Origin: Pseudomonas cichorii
Lineage (GTDB): Bacteria; Pseudomonadota; Gammaproteobacteria; Pseudomonadales; Pseudomonadaceae
Direction: 5' to 3'
NCBI RefSeq assembly: GCF_003700275.1
Contig: NZ_RBRE01000091.1
Location: forward strand, 121,294-185,293
DNA length: 64,000 nt
The first letter of the stretch is position 1; each line of letters opens with the position of its first letter. The notes below the pieces were generated by a model, which made no database searches, was not told the DNA's origin, and saw nothing but the letters and a program-made list of their open reading frames with translations. The position numbers were made by a program, and so were the translations under genes. Below are positions 1-8,930 of the stretch, in pieces.

Positions 1-685
1 TCATCAGGCCCGTGGAGATGATCAGCACGTCATTGCCGGTCCTGAGGGTTTTTGCCTTGCCCAGCTCGAAGGTGTAGCCGTATTCGTCCAGCACCAACGG
101 CACGTTGCCACGCAGCAGACGCATATAGACCGGGCCCGGGTGAGCCGCAATGGCCGGCACCGCCTGTTCGATTTCCAGCGCATCGCAAGGGTCGACAATC
201 ATCAGGTTCGGCATGGCGCGGAAGATCGCCAGGTCATCGGTGGCCTGGTGGCTCGGACCATAGCCGGTGGTCAGGCCTGGCAAGCCGCAGACGATCTTGA
301 CGTTGAGGTTCTCTTCGGCAATCGCCATGCAGATGAAGTCATAGGAGCGCCGCGAAGCGAACACCGCATAGGTGGTCGCAAACGGTACAAAACCTTCACG
401 CGCCATGCCCGCCGCCGCGCTCATCAGCAACTGTTCGGCCATGCCCATCTGATAGAAGCGATCAGGATGCGCCTTGGCGAAGATATGCAGGTCGGTGTAC
501 TTCGACAGATCGGCAGACAGCCCGACAATGTCCGAACGTTGCTCGGCCAGTGCGGCCAGCGCATGGCCAAAGGGTGCCGAACGGGTTGCCTGCCCTTCGG
601 AAGCAATCGAGGCGATCATCGCCGAGGTGGTGAGGCGTTTTTTCGGCGCTTCAGTGCCGGGTGCGGTGTTTTTCAAGGTACTCAT
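1..685 (-). CDS. Transketolase C-terminal subunit (partial, 3' end outside window)
   Basis: This is the C-terminal half of a split transketolase (pyrimidine-binding and C-terminal domains), which should pair with the N-terminal subunit encoded just upstream to form a thiamine-diphosphate enzyme moving two-carbon ketol units between sugars. About 228 residues are visible and the gene runs off the left edge. The segment RFYQMGMAEQLLMSAAAG carries the glutamate (in MAEQ) that activates the cofactor in this family, and an aromatic-rich stretch FVPFATTYAVF follows. The ATG overlaps the stop codon of the N-terminal gene by four bases (ATGA), so the two are translationally coupled. Split transketolases occur in several sugar-specific routes; the substrate cannot be read from this sequence. 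Confidence 0.93.
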   Translation of the reverse strand, partial: MSTLKNTAPGTEAPKKRLTTSAMIASIASEGQATRSAPFGHALAALAEQRSDIVGLSADLSKYTDLHIFAKAHPDRFYQMGMAEQLLMSAAAGMAREGFVPFATTYAVFASRRSYDFICMAIAEENLNVKIVCGLPGLTTGYGPSHQATDDLAIFRAMPNLMIVDPCDALEIEQAVPAIAAHPGPVYMRLLRGNVPLVLDEYGYTFELGKAKTLRTGNDVLIISTGLM

Positions 686-1542
686 GCGTTGCTCCCGGCT
701 TCGATTCCAGCCTCAAGATTGCTCAGTGCAATATCCCATTCGTGTTCGTCGACCCGAATGAAGTGGGTCTTCTCGCGGGTTTCCAGGAAGGGCACGCCCT
801 TGCCCATGCGGGTATCGCAGATGATGACCCGCGGCTGGCTGCCACTATGGTTGCGTGCTGCATCGAAGGCCGAGACCAGCGCCTGCAGGTCGTTGCCATC
901 CACGCGCTGGGTGAACCAGCCGAATGCCTGCCAACGATCGACGATGGGCTCGAAGGCCAGGATTTCGCTGGAGTGACCATCAGCCTGCTGGTTGTTGACA
1001 TCGATAATCGCAATCAGGTTATCGAGCTTCCAGTGCGAGGCAGACATCGCCGCTTCCCAGGTGGAGCCTTCATTCAACTCGCCGTCCGACAACAGGTTGT
1101 AGACGAAGGAAGACGATGCCTTGCGCTTGAGGCCCAGACAGGCCCCGACCGCGATTCCCAGGCCGTGACCGAGCGAGCCTCCGGTGATTTCCATCCCTGG
1201 CGTGTAGGCAGCCATCCCCGACATTGGCAAGCGGCTGTCATCCGCGCCGTAGGTTTCCAGCTCATCTGCCGGAATGATTTCGGCTTCGATCAGTGCGGCA
1301 TACAGCGCAATCGCATAGTGGCCGATGGACAGGTAAAAACGGTCCCTGCCCTCCCACTCCGGGTCTTCGGGGCGCAGGTTCATCGCATGGAAATAGGACA
1401 CCGCCAGCAGATCGGCGGCGCCAAGCGCCTGGCCGACATAGCCCTGGCCTTGCACTTGCCCCATGCGCAAGGCATTGCGGCGAATATTGTGAGCACGTTG
1501 CGCCAGAGTCAGGGCGCTGCTTTGCAAATCGGTAACAGTCAT
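682..1542 (-). CDS. Transketolase N-terminal subunit
   Basis: The 286-residue protein is the thiamine-diphosphate-binding half of a split transketolase. The cofactor motif is visible as LSDGELNEGSTWEAAMSAS followed by IIDVNNQQ, matching the GDG...NN signature, and GSLGHGLGIAVG is the usual upstream loop. Its length fits the N-terminal subunit of two-gene transketolases. A strong AAGGAG sits about nine bases before the ATG. The gene follows the MFS transporter by 18 bases and couples to the C-terminal subunit by a 4-base overlap, so oxidoreductase, transporter and transketolase probably form one operon. An apulose-phosphate or similar sugar-specific role is possible, but no kinase lies nearby to support it. 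Confidence 0.93.
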   Translation of the reverse strand: MTVTDLQSSALTLAQRAHNIRRNALRMGQVQGQGYVGQALGAADLLAVSYFHAMNLRPEDPEWEGRDRFYLSIGHYAIALYAALIEAEIIPADELETYGADDSRLPMSGMAAYTPGMEITGGSLGHGLGIAVGACLGLKRKASSSFVYNLLSDGELNEGSTWEAAMSASHWKLDNLIAIIDVNNQQADGHSSEILAFEPIVDRWQAFGWFTQRVDGNDLQALVSAFDAARNHSGSQPRVIICDTRMGKGVPFLETREKTHFIRVDEHEWDIALSNLEAGIEAGSNA

Positions 1543-1560
1543 CAGGAATAACTCCTTAAC

Positions 1561-2865
1561 TTAGCGGTTGACCAGGGCAGCCGGGACCCGCAGCACCAGG
1601 AAGGCACCAAAGACCAGCACGCAGGTAATCAGGTACATGCCGATGGCACTGGAGCCTGTGGTAGTGGTGATCCAGCCGATCAGATAGGGCGAGCAGAAAC
1701 CGGCCAGGTTGGCGAAACTGTTGACCGCCGCGATGCCGGCAGCCGCCGAAACGCCACCCAGCAAGGTGGTGGGCAACATCCAGAACAGCGACGAAGCGGA
1801 AAGGATTCCGGCAGCCGCCAGGCACAGGCTCAGGATCGACAACACCAGGTTGCCGCCCAGCACCGCGGCCAGACTCAAGCCCGCCGCACCGGCGATCATC
1901 GGAATCACCAGATGCCAGCGCCGCTCGCGGTGTTTGTCGCCGCTGCGTCCCATCAACAGCATCACGAAGATGGCGCACATATACGGCAGGCTGGTCAGCA
2001 GGCCGATATGCAGCGGATCGGATACCCCGGCATTGCGCACTAGCGTCGGCAGCCAGAAGGTGATTGCGTACTGGCCCATGACCACACAGAAGTAGATGCC
2101 GGCCAGCAACCACAGCCGGCGGTCGCGAATGAAGGCTCCGGTCGATTCATGGGTGATTTTCTGGCTGTTGTCTTCTTCCAGCTCGCGCATCACCAGGGCT
2201 TTTTCATCATCATTCAGCCACGTCGCCTGATGCACGCCATCCTTGAGATAGCCCAGCACCATCAAGCCGACCACGACGGTGGGAATGGCTTCGATGACAA
2301 ACATCCACTGCCAGCCTGCCCAGCCTTGATAACCGGCAAAGCTGTTCATGATCCAGCCGGACAGCGGGCCACCGATCATGCCCGACAGCGGAATGGCGAC
2401 AAACCACAGCACAGTCATGCGTGCCCGGCGATAGGACGGAAACCAGTAGGTCAGGTACAGCAGCAGTCCGGGAGCCAGCCCGGCCTCGGCGACACCCAGC
2501 AGGAAGCGCAGCACATAGAATTGCCAGGCGGTTTCCACAAAGGCAAACAGCGCCGAGATAATGCCCCAGGTGATCATGATGCGGGCAATCCAGATCCGGG
2601 CACCGACCCGATGCAGGATGATGTTGCTGGGCACTTCACACAGGAAGTAGCCGATGAAGAACATGCCGGCACCCAGGCCATACACCGTTTCGCTGAGGGC
2701 CAGATCGTTCATCATCTGCAGCTTGGCAAAACCGACGTTGACACGATCCAGATAGGCGCACAGATAGCACAGCATCAGAAAGGGCATCAGCCGCCAGGCA
2801 GTCTTGCGATAAGCGTTGGAACGCACGCTGGTGGCCGCGTCCGCAGACAGGGTTGTCGTTATCAT
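1561..2865 (-). CDS. MFS transporter, anion:cation symporter (ACS) type
   Basis: A 434-residue inner-membrane protein with about twelve hydrophobic segments. After a polar N terminus the first helix runs into LCAYLDRVNVGFAKL, the signature of the ACS family of the major facilitator superfamily, which imports organic anions such as hexonates, phthalate or tartrate with protons. The helix 4 loop (FLLGVAEAGLAPGLLLYLTYWFP) is also typical of the family. It lies between the SDR oxidoreductase and the transketolase genes on the same strand and is probably the uptake step for their substrate, perhaps a sugar acid. Substrate identity is inference only. Confidence 0.9.
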   Translation of the reverse strand: MITTTLSADAATSVRSNAYRKTAWRLMPFLMLCYLCAYLDRVNVGFAKLQMMNDLALSETVYGLGAGMFFIGYFLCEVPSNIILHRVGARIWIARIMITWGIISALFAFVETAWQFYVLRFLLGVAEAGLAPGLLLYLTYWFPSYRRARMTVLWFVAIPLSGMIGGPLSGWIMNSFAGYQGWAGWQWMFVIEAIPTVVVGLMVLGYLKDGVHQATWLNDDEKALVMRELEEDNSQKITHESTGAFIRDRRLWLLAGIYFCVVMGQYAITFWLPTLVRNAGVSDPLHIGLLTSLPYMCAIFVMLLMGRSGDKHRERRWHLVIPMIAGAAGLSLAAVLGGNLVLSILSLCLAAAGILSASSLFWMLPTTLLGGVSAAAGIAAVNSFANLAGFCSPYLIGWITTTTGSSAIGMYLITCVLVFGAFLVLRVPAALVNR

Positions 2866-2959
2866 GATGGTCTGATCTCTTGTTGTTATTGACCGCCGGG
2901 CTTGTGGCCTGGCGGTATCATCGATACAGAACAGCGCGGGCCAGGCGGACCCGCCCGGC

Positions 2960-3709
2960 TTAATGAATCAACATGCCGCCATTCACGTCCAGGGTGATAC
3001 CGGTCAGGTACGAGGACAGGTCGCTGGCCAGGAACAGCGCCGCATTGGCCACGTCCTGAGCGACGCCCAGACGTCCGAGCGGAATGCCTTCGATGATCGC
3101 GTGACGACGTTCGTCCTGCATCAGACCGCCAGTGATATCGGTATGAATCAGGCCCGGCGCGATGGAGTTGACACGCACATTGTCCGGCCCCAGTTCCCGC
3201 GCCATGGCCTTGGCCAGACCCAGAACACCCGCCTTGGCGGCGCTATAGTGCGGACCGCCGAAGATCCCGCCACCACGCTGGGCGGACACCGATGACATGC
3301 ACACGATACTGCCGCCTGCCTGCTTGCGCATGGCCGGGATTACCGCCTGCGACATCAGCAACGTGCCGCGCAGGCTGACATCCAGCACCTTGTCGTAATC
3401 GCTGCGGCCGATGTCGAGGGTCTTGAGTGGCTGGGTGATGCCGGCGTTGTTGACCAGCACATCGATGCGCCCAAAGTGTTCCAGAACGCTGGCCACAGCT
3501 TGTGCAACATGGGCTTCATTGGCGACGTTGGCGGCGAGCCCCAAATGACCTTCACCCAGCGATGCAGCGGCATCACGGGCGGCAGACTCGTCCAGGTCCA
3601 GAATGACCACGCGCGCACCTTGCTGGGCAAAAGTGATGGCAGTGGCGCGACCGATGCCACGTGCAGAAGCGGCGCCGGTGATGATTGCAATCTTGTCTTG
3701 AAGAATCAT
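2960..3709 (-). CDS. SDR family NAD(P)-dependent oxidoreductase
   Basis: A classical short-chain dehydrogenase of 249 residues. The glycine-rich cofactor loop TGAASARGIG is at residues 11-20, NNAG at 87-90, the catalytic serine near 139-140, and Tyr155 and Lys159 in HYSAAKAG. The acidic residues after strand 2 (ILDLDES) favour NAD(H) over NADP(H). It probably oxidises or reduces a polyol or sugar hydroxyl in the pathway that feeds the adjacent split transketolase. It is the promoter-proximal gene of the leftward operon and lies divergent from the LysR gene across 186 bases that should hold both promoters. Confidence 0.92.
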   Translation of the reverse strand: MILQDKIAIITGAASARGIGRATAITFAQQGARVVILDLDESAARDAAASLGEGHLGLAANVANEAHVAQAVASVLEHFGRIDVLVNNAGITQPLKTLDIGRSDYDKVLDVSLRGTLLMSQAVIPAMRKQAGGSIVCMSSVSAQRGGGIFGGPHYSAAKAGVLGLAKAMARELGPDNVRVNSIAPGLIHTDITGGLMQDERRHAIIEGIPLGRLGVAQDVANAALFLASDLSSYLTGITLDVNGGMLIH

Positions 3710-3895
3710 GGGCAGGATTTTCCTGAATTGTTGTTATTGGATCGACCCGTGTCGAATCGATGACTCAGCTTGTGCCCCACCCCAGGGCTGAGCAATAACG
3801 CGACTTTCAGCAAGTGCTGAAAAAAAATCAGCACTCGCCAGGTGAATGAGTGATATTTGGACGCAAGGAAAAGCTGACCAAGACTGGAAACCAGC

Positions 3896-4813
3896 ATGCA
3901 TACCCCAGGCGACCCTTCACTCAATCTGCCACCGCTCAAGGCCATTCAAGCCTTTGAACAGACCGCCCGCTTCGGCAATGTGGCGCGCGCCGCCGAACAG
4001 CTCAACCTGACGCCCTCGGCGGTCAGCCATCAACTGGCCAAACTGGAAGCGATGATCGGTCGCCAGTTGTTCCTCAGAACCGCCCGGGGCGTAAGCCTGA
4101 CGCCCGTAGGCGAACAATACCTCGCGGAAATTTCAGGGATACTGCACAGCTTCGCCGTGGCCACCGAACGCGCTTCCAGCGATGTCAGCCTGGACTGTCT
4201 GCGGCTGCACTCGGCGCCCAGCTTCGGCTTCCTGTGGTTGATGCCGCGTCTGGAACGATTTCGCCAGAGCCATCCCGACATTCAGCTGAACCTGTCGTGC
4301 TCCTACGAATCCCTGCACTTCAGCCGCGACAAGATCGACGTGGACATCCGCCACGGCCTGCCCAACTGGCCGACGCTGGAAGTGCGAACCGTGCGCAACG
4401 AACAGATCGCCGTCATGGCCTCCCCGGCCCTTCTGGCAAGAAGCCCGATCCAGAACGCCGCAGACTTGCTCAAAAGCCCGCTGATCCTGTCCGAAGCCAC
4501 CCTGATCAACTGGCCACAATGGTTTGCCAGGCACGGCCTGTCACGCCCGGAAAAACCCTACCCGCTGAGTTTCGACCGTTCGTATATGGCTCTGGAAGCA
4601 GCCAGCCAGGGGCTTGGCTTTGCCCTGGAAAGTACATTGCTGGCGCAGAACTATCTGGCCAGAGGCGATCTGGTTGCCGTGTCGCCCGAAGAACTGAGCG
4701 CGCCGATTACCGCCCACCACCTGGTGTTTCCGAAGGCGCATGCCAACTTTCCAAGGGTAAAGCGTTTTCTGGAGTGGATGCAGGGTGAGTTGGGGCGGGA
4801 TTTTTCGTATTGA
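3896..4813 (+). CDS. LysR-family regulator, GcvA-like
   Basis: A 305-residue LysR-type transcription factor. The winged helix-turn-helix is N-terminal (LPPLKAIQAFEQTARFGNVA with ARAAEQLNLTPSAVSHQLAKLE, residues about 12-60), and the remainder forms the periplasmic-binding-like effector domain. The LPPL(K/R)AIQAFE start is typical of the GcvA-like subgroup. It is transcribed divergently from the SDR/MFS/transketolase genes, the usual arrangement for a LysR protein controlling its neighbours and itself. The effector is unknown. Confidence 0.92.
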   Translation: MHTPGDPSLNLPPLKAIQAFEQTARFGNVARAAEQLNLTPSAVSHQLAKLEAMIGRQLFLRTARGVSLTPVGEQYLAEISGILHSFAVATERASSDVSLDCLRLHSAPSFGFLWLMPRLERFRQSHPDIQLNLSCSYESLHFSRDKIDVDIRHGLPNWPTLEVRTVRNEQIAVMASPALLARSPIQNAADLLKSPLILSEATLINWPQWFARHGLSRPEKPYPLSFDRSYMALEAASQGLGFALESTLLAQNYLARGDLVAVSPEELSAPITAHHLVFPKAHANFPRVKRFLEWMQGELGRDFSY

Positions 4814-4818
4814 GGGGA

Positions 4819-4836
4819 GTTCGCGAATGAATTCGC
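4819..4836. repeat. REP-like extragenic element GTTCGCGAATGAATTCGC
   Basis: An 18-base element with a palindromic core (GCGAAT..ATTCGC), lying between the ends of the LysR gene and the convergent VOC gene. The same 18 bases recur at 16094 and, with one mismatch, at 44987. Such palindromes are common between genes in Pseudomonas genomes. Confidence 0.75.
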
Positions 4837-4848
4837 TTACGCCACCAA

Positions 4849-5229
4849 TCACAAATATTCGGATATCTCGATCAGGTTCAGATCAGGATCGCGGACATAC
4901 ACCGAACGGATCGGGCCTGTCGCGCCGGTCCTTTGCACCGGGCCTTCCACTATCGGCCAGTTCTGCTGCTGGAGATGGGCGATCACCTCATCCAGAGGGC
5001 GGGTGCCGATGAAGCAAAGATCCAGTGCACCGGGTACAGGCAGATGCGCCTTGGGCTCGAATTCGTGACCTCGCACATGCAGGTTGATCTTCTGATTGCC
5101 GAAGCGCAAAGCGGTGCGGCCATTACCAAAGGTTTCCAGGCTCATGCCCAGGACGCGAGTGTAGAAATCCTGACAGGCTTCCACGTCGCAGGTGGTAAGG
5201 ACCAGATGGTCAAGATGATCGATGAGCAT
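4849..5229 (-). CDS. VOC-family (glyoxalase/bleomycin-resistance fold) protein
   Basis: The 126-residue protein begins MLIDHLDHLVLTTCDVEACQ, the usual first strand of a vicinal-oxygen-chelate domain, and ends with VYVRDPDLNLIEISEYL, the usual last strand with its metal-ligand glutamate (IEI). The first-strand histidines (HLDHLVL) and the later His and Glu are the expected metal ligands. Resembles virulence-protein STM3117/glyoxalase-like single-domain VOC proteins. An upstream in-frame ATG would add 22 residues; the internal ATG was chosen because GAGAG lies before it and the domain starts there. Specific substrate unknown. Confidence 0.85.
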   Translation of the reverse strand: MLIDHLDHLVLTTCDVEACQDFYTRVLGMSLETFGNGRTALRFGNQKINLHVRGHEFEPKAHLPVPGALDLCFIGTRPLDEVIAHLQQQNWPIVEGPVQRTGATGPIRSVYVRDPDLNLIEISEYL

Positions 5230-5304
5230 GGTATGACTCTCATGAAAAGTGAATGACAGATCGGTGGGAGCCGAATTCATTGGCTCCGTCTGCATTAAGG
5301 TCCG

Positions 5305-6018
5305 TCAGAGGACTGTGGGAGACAGCCATTCCTGCAACAGTTCGCTCGTACGCTGCGGATACTCCAGAGGCGGCAAATGCCCGCATTCAGGCAGGACGAC
5401 CAGATGCGAACCGGCAATGCCACGATGAGTAAACTCCGATTCTGCCAGCGGTGTGATTTCGTCGTTCTCGCCGACTACGATCAAGGTCGGCACGCTGATA
5501 GCCTGCAAAAGTGGAGTGTAATCCCGGCGATTGATGATCGCCTGCTGCTGGCGGATGAAACCTTCCCGGCCAATGGTCTGTGCCATGTCCATGACTTCTT
5601 GGGCAGCAGCCGTGCCCACACAGCGGGCATGGATGATGCGCGGCAGCAGATGAGGCGTCACCCCCATGAACTTGCCCAGTTGCGCCAGTTCCAGCAGACC
5701 ACGACGAACCCTGGCCCGATCCTCGCTGTCCGGCCGGACCATGGTGTCGAACAACGCCAGCGCCACGACCCGCTCAGGCGCCTGACGCATGATTTCCATC
5801 GCGACATATCCGCCCATCGACAAGGCCGCCAGCGCAAACAACGGCGGAGCCTCGTCCAGCGTGCGCCGGGCCATTTGCTCGATGCTGTCATCCCGGGAAA
5901 GGTCCGCGACGAAAACGCTGCGTGAATCCGACAAAGCAGCCGTCTGCTGCGCCCAAAGTCGCTCATCGTTCAACAAGCCGGGCAAAAGAACGAGAGGAAG
6001 GTTATTGCAAGCCAACAT
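5305..6018 (-). CDS. Alpha/beta hydrolase
   Basis: A 237-residue alpha/beta-hydrolase. The oxyanion-hole region is LVLLPGLLND near the N terminus. The nucleophile is Ser67 in ALSMGG, a variant of GxSxG with Ala first; Asp186 lies in VVGENDEITP, and His214 in PECGHLPPLE completes the triad. Such small hydrolases act on esters, lactones or enol-lactones. It sits 75 bases upstream of the VOC gene on the same strand and may be cotranscribed with it, but no pathway is apparent. No signal peptide, so cytoplasmic. Confidence 0.88.
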   Translation of the reverse strand: MLACNNLPLVLLPGLLNDERLWAQQTAALSDSRSVFVADLSRDDSIEQMARRTLDEAPPLFALAALSMGGYVAMEIMRQAPERVVALALFDTMVRPDSEDRARVRRGLLELAQLGKFMGVTPHLLPRIIHARCVGTAAAQEVMDMAQTIGREGFIRQQQAIINRRDYTPLLQAISVPTLIVVGENDEITPLAESEFTHRGIAGSHLVVLPECGHLPPLEYPQRTSELLQEWLSPTVL

Positions 6019-6290
6019 GGCTCTCCTGAAGCAGGTGAAAACGTGATGAAGGAATTACCAAGTCAATAGGTTGTGCCTGAATGAGCGCTACCAAGTCCGA
6101 AGCGATTTTGACGCAGCAGTTTAAACTCTTTCATCAGAAACCTGGCCACATGCGGATTGTAAAGCGGTTAAAGAGCGGCATTTCTACGTACACTCCCTCA
6201 CCTGCTAAAACACTGGCTGAAACAGACAGCTTTCATAAAGCCTCATAAAAACACGAACAAATACCCAGCAAACCGCATACGGAAAACTCC

Positions 6291-6500
6291 ATGGATTTAC
6301 TCTTCGACTTTTTGTTGAACACCCTCTGCTACAAGGTCGGATTGTGGGTTATGAAAGTCATTACTTTTGGTCGATTCAAGGGTAAAAGCAGCTATTGGTT
6401 CGGCTTTATCCTGATGCTCGGGGGATTGGTTGTGCTGGCAGTCCTCATCGGCTTCATTACCTTGTTAGTCATGATCAATGCCCATTCCCCAGCTCAATAA
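6291..6500 (+). CDS. Small membrane protein, unknown function
   Basis: A 69-residue hydrophobic protein. The N-terminal third (LLFDFLLNTLCYKVGLWVM) is amphipathic to hydrophobic, a short basic stretch (FGRFKGK) follows, and one clear transmembrane helix (GFILMLGGLVVLAVLIGFIT) lies at about residues 38-58. GGAAA precedes the ATG. It stands alone and converges with the PtrR-like gene 11 bases away. The family is not recognised. Confidence 0.6.
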   Translation: MDLLFDFLLNTLCYKVGLWVMKVITFGRFKGKSSYWFGFILMLGGLVVLAVLIGFITLLVMINAHSPAQ

Positions 6501-6511
6501 AACAGGCATGC

Positions 6512-7396
6512 TCACGCTTCAGACCCACCCCGCGCCTCCAGCAACTCGACAAACCTCGTCAGGCTCTGCGAAACCGTGCCTCTGCGCCACACCAGCCAGG
6601 TTTGCAGAAAGCGGAATTTCTCGGATAGCGGCCAGATGCTTACCGTGCTGCAGCCCGGCATGCTTTCGAGCATGCTGCGTGGCATCAGCGCAAGGCCGGC
6701 GCCGGCGCTGACGCAGGCCAGCATGCCGTGGTAGGACTCCATTTCGTAGATCTTGCCCGGCACGGCGGCATCTTCGCTGAACCAGCTCTCGAAGTGATGA
6801 CGGTATGAGCAGTTGGCGCGAAAGGCGTAGATGCTGCCGCCATTCACATCCAGCCCGCGGGTGACGGGCGCATGGTTGAGGGGCGCGATGATCACCATTT
6901 CTTCCTCGAAGACCGGCACGCCTTCAAGGGCCGGATGCAGTACCGGACCATCCACGAATGCTGCCACCAGCCGCCCCGACAGCACGCCGTCGATCATGGT
7001 CCCGGAAGGGCCGGTGGAAAGGTCCAGCTCGACCTTGGCGTATTGCTGGTTGTAAGCCGCCAGCAGCGCCGGAATACGCACTGCTGCCGTACTTTCCAGC
7101 GACCCCAGGGAAAACGGCCCTTGAGGTTCTTCACCGGAAACGGTCATCCGCGCCTCTTCCACCAGGGCCAGAATGCGCCGGGCGTAATCCAGAAAATTCC
7201 ATCCGGCCGGTGACAGGCGCAAGCGGTGCTTCTCGCGGATAAACAGATCGACGCCCAGATCGAGCTCCAGTTGCTTGATGCGCGTGGTGAGGTTCGATGG
7301 CACTCGATGAATATGCTGGGCAGCGGCACTGATGCTGCCCTGTTCGGCCACGGCCTTGAATATTTCCAGCTGGACGAGATCCAATTCATTCTCCAA
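6512..7396 (-). CDS. LysR-family regulator, PtrR/YneJ-like
   Basis: A 294-residue LysR protein with an N-terminal winged helix-turn-helix (LDLVQLEIFKAVAEQGSISA through HRVPSNLTTRIKQLELDLG) and a C-terminal effector domain. The phrase HRVPSNLTTRIKQLE is characteristic of the PtrR/YneJ branch. In E. coli and other bacteria this regulator is divergent from the sad/yneI succinate-semialdehyde dehydrogenase gene; the same arrangement is found here, with 92 bases between start codons. It probably controls putrescine or GABA-derived semialdehyde use, and itself. Confidence 0.88.
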   Translation of the reverse strand: MENELDLVQLEIFKAVAEQGSISAAAQHIHRVPSNLTTRIKQLELDLGVDLFIREKHRLRLSPAGWNFLDYARRILALVEEARMTVSGEEPQGPFSLGSLESTAAVRIPALLAAYNQQYAKVELDLSTGPSGTMIDGVLSGRLVAAFVDGPVLHPALEGVPVFEEEMVIIAPLNHAPVTRGLDVNGGSIYAFRANCSYRHHFESWFSEDAAVPGKIYEMESYHGMLACVSAGAGLALMPRSMLESMPGCSTVSIWPLSEKFRFLQTWLVWRRGTVSQSLTRFVELLEARGGSEA

Positions 7397-7488
7397 ACGT
7401 GAACGATATGATCATTATTATTCAGTTTCGGAAAACATAGCACATCGGTACGCTGGCTTCACTTCTCCACTCCCAACAGGATGGCGCC

Positions 7489-8880
7489 ATGACTCTTGTT
7501 TCCAGCCACACCCATGCAATCTCGATCAACCCGGCTACCGGCGAGCAGATCGGCCACTATGCGTTTGAATCCGAAGCCGCACTGGATGCTGCACTATCCC
7601 GGGCGGCTGGCGGTTATGCGCAGTGGAAGCGCAAGAGCATCGATGAGCGCGCACAACTGCTGGTCGCGCTGAGCAAGGCGCTGCGCGACAACGCCGTGGC
7701 AATCGCCGACATGATTACCCGGGAAATGGGCAAGCCCACTAGCCAGGCACGTGGCGAAGTCGAGAAATGCGCCCAGCTCTGCGAGTGGTACGCCAGCCAC
7801 GGCCCGGCGATGCTGGCTCCGGAACCAACCCTGGTCGAGAACAACAAGGCGCGTATCGAATACCGTCCGCTCGGTCCGATCCTCGCCGTGATGCCCTGGA
7901 ACTTCCCGATCTGGCAGGTGCTGCGCGGTGCGGTTCCGGTGCTGCTGGCGGGCAATACCTATGTGCTCAAACATGCGCCCAACGTGATGGGCTGCGCCTA
8001 TCTGCTGCGCGATGCGCTCCAGCAGGCCGGTTTCCCTGAAGGCGTGTTTGAGGTAATCAACGCAACCCAGGAAGGTGTATCCAAGGCGATTGCCGACCCG
8101 CGCATTGTTGCCGTCACCCTGACCGGCAGCGTCCGGGCCGGGACCGCGATTGGCGCGCAGGCCGGTGCCGCGCTGAAAAAATGTGTGCTGGAACTGGGCG
8201 GCTCCGATCCGTTTATCGTGCTCAAAGATGCCGATCTGGACGAAGCCGTGAAAGCCGCGGTTATCGGTCGCTACCAGAACACCGGTCAGGTTTGCGCAGC
8301 GGCCAAGCGCCTGATCGTCGAACAGGGCGTCGTCGAAGCCTTCACCCGCAAGTTCGTCGAAGCCACCCGCTTGCTGGCGACGGGTGATCCGTTGAGCCCG
8401 GAAACCTATATAGGCCCCATGGCGCGCTTCGATCTGCGTGATGAACTGGACCAACAAGTGCAGGCCACCCTGGCCGAAGGCGCCACCCTGCTGCTCGGTG
8501 GCCACAAGGTCGAGGGTGCGGGCAATTTCTATGAGCCTACGGTGCTGGGTGATGTCACCGATCAGATGACGTCCTTCAAGCAGGAACTGTTCGGTCCGGT
8601 GGCCTCGATCATCACCGCACGCGATGCCCGGCATGCTCTGGAACTGGCCAACGACAGTGAGTTCGGCCTGACCTCGACCATTTACACCGGTAATGTCGAA
8701 CTCGCCGAGCAACTGGCCGACGAACTGGAAACCGGCGGTGTGTTCATCAATGGTTATTGCGCATCCGACCCGCGGGTGGCCTTTGGAGGCGTGAAGAAAA
8801 GCGGCTTTGGCCGTGAGCTTTCACATTTCGGGGTGCGGGAATTCTGCAACGCCAAGACCATCTGGCTGGATCGCCACTGA
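7489..8880 (+). CDS. sad: NAD(P)-dependent succinate-semialdehyde dehydrogenase, Sad/YneI type
   Basis: A 463-residue aldehyde dehydrogenase that should oxidise succinate semialdehyde to succinate, the last step of GABA and putrescine breakdown. The general base is Glu235 (VLELGGSDPF) and the nucleophile Cys269 in NTGQVCAAAKR. The short N terminus (SINPATGEQIGHYAFES) and the PWNFPIWQVLRG cofactor region are typical of the Sad/YneI subgroup rather than GabD. It is divergent from the PtrR-like regulator and ends in a strong bidirectional terminator. Assignment to Sad rests on family features plus the conserved neighbour. Confidence 0.88.
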   Translation: MTLVSSHTHAISINPATGEQIGHYAFESEAALDAALSRAAGGYAQWKRKSIDERAQLLVALSKALRDNAVAIADMITREMGKPTSQARGEVEKCAQLCEWYASHGPAMLAPEPTLVENNKARIEYRPLGPILAVMPWNFPIWQVLRGAVPVLLAGNTYVLKHAPNVMGCAYLLRDALQQAGFPEGVFEVINATQEGVSKAIADPRIVAVTLTGSVRAGTAIGAQAGAALKKCVLELGGSDPFIVLKDADLDEAVKAAVIGRYQNTGQVCAAAKRLIVEQGVVEAFTRKFVEATRLLATGDPLSPETYIGPMARFDLRDELDQQVQATLAEGATLLLGGHKVEGAGNFYEPTVLGDVTDQMTSFKQELFGPVASIITARDARHALELANDSEFGLTSTIYTGNVELAEQLADELETGGVFINGYCASDPRVAFGGVKKSGFGRELSHFGVREFCNAKTIWLDRH

Positions 8881-8889
8881 CCGATCAAT

Positions 8890-8917
8890 AAAACGGGGAG
8901 CCTTGCGCTCCCCGTTT
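8890..8917. terminator. Bidirectional rho-independent terminator
   Basis: A perfect 11-bp stem (AAACGGGGAGC pairing with GCTCCCCGTTT) with a 5-base loop lies between the convergent sad and flavin-reductase genes. The A/T ends of the stem give a short U-tract on either strand. Confidence 0.85.
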
Positions 8918-8930
8918 CATTTACCGCGTC

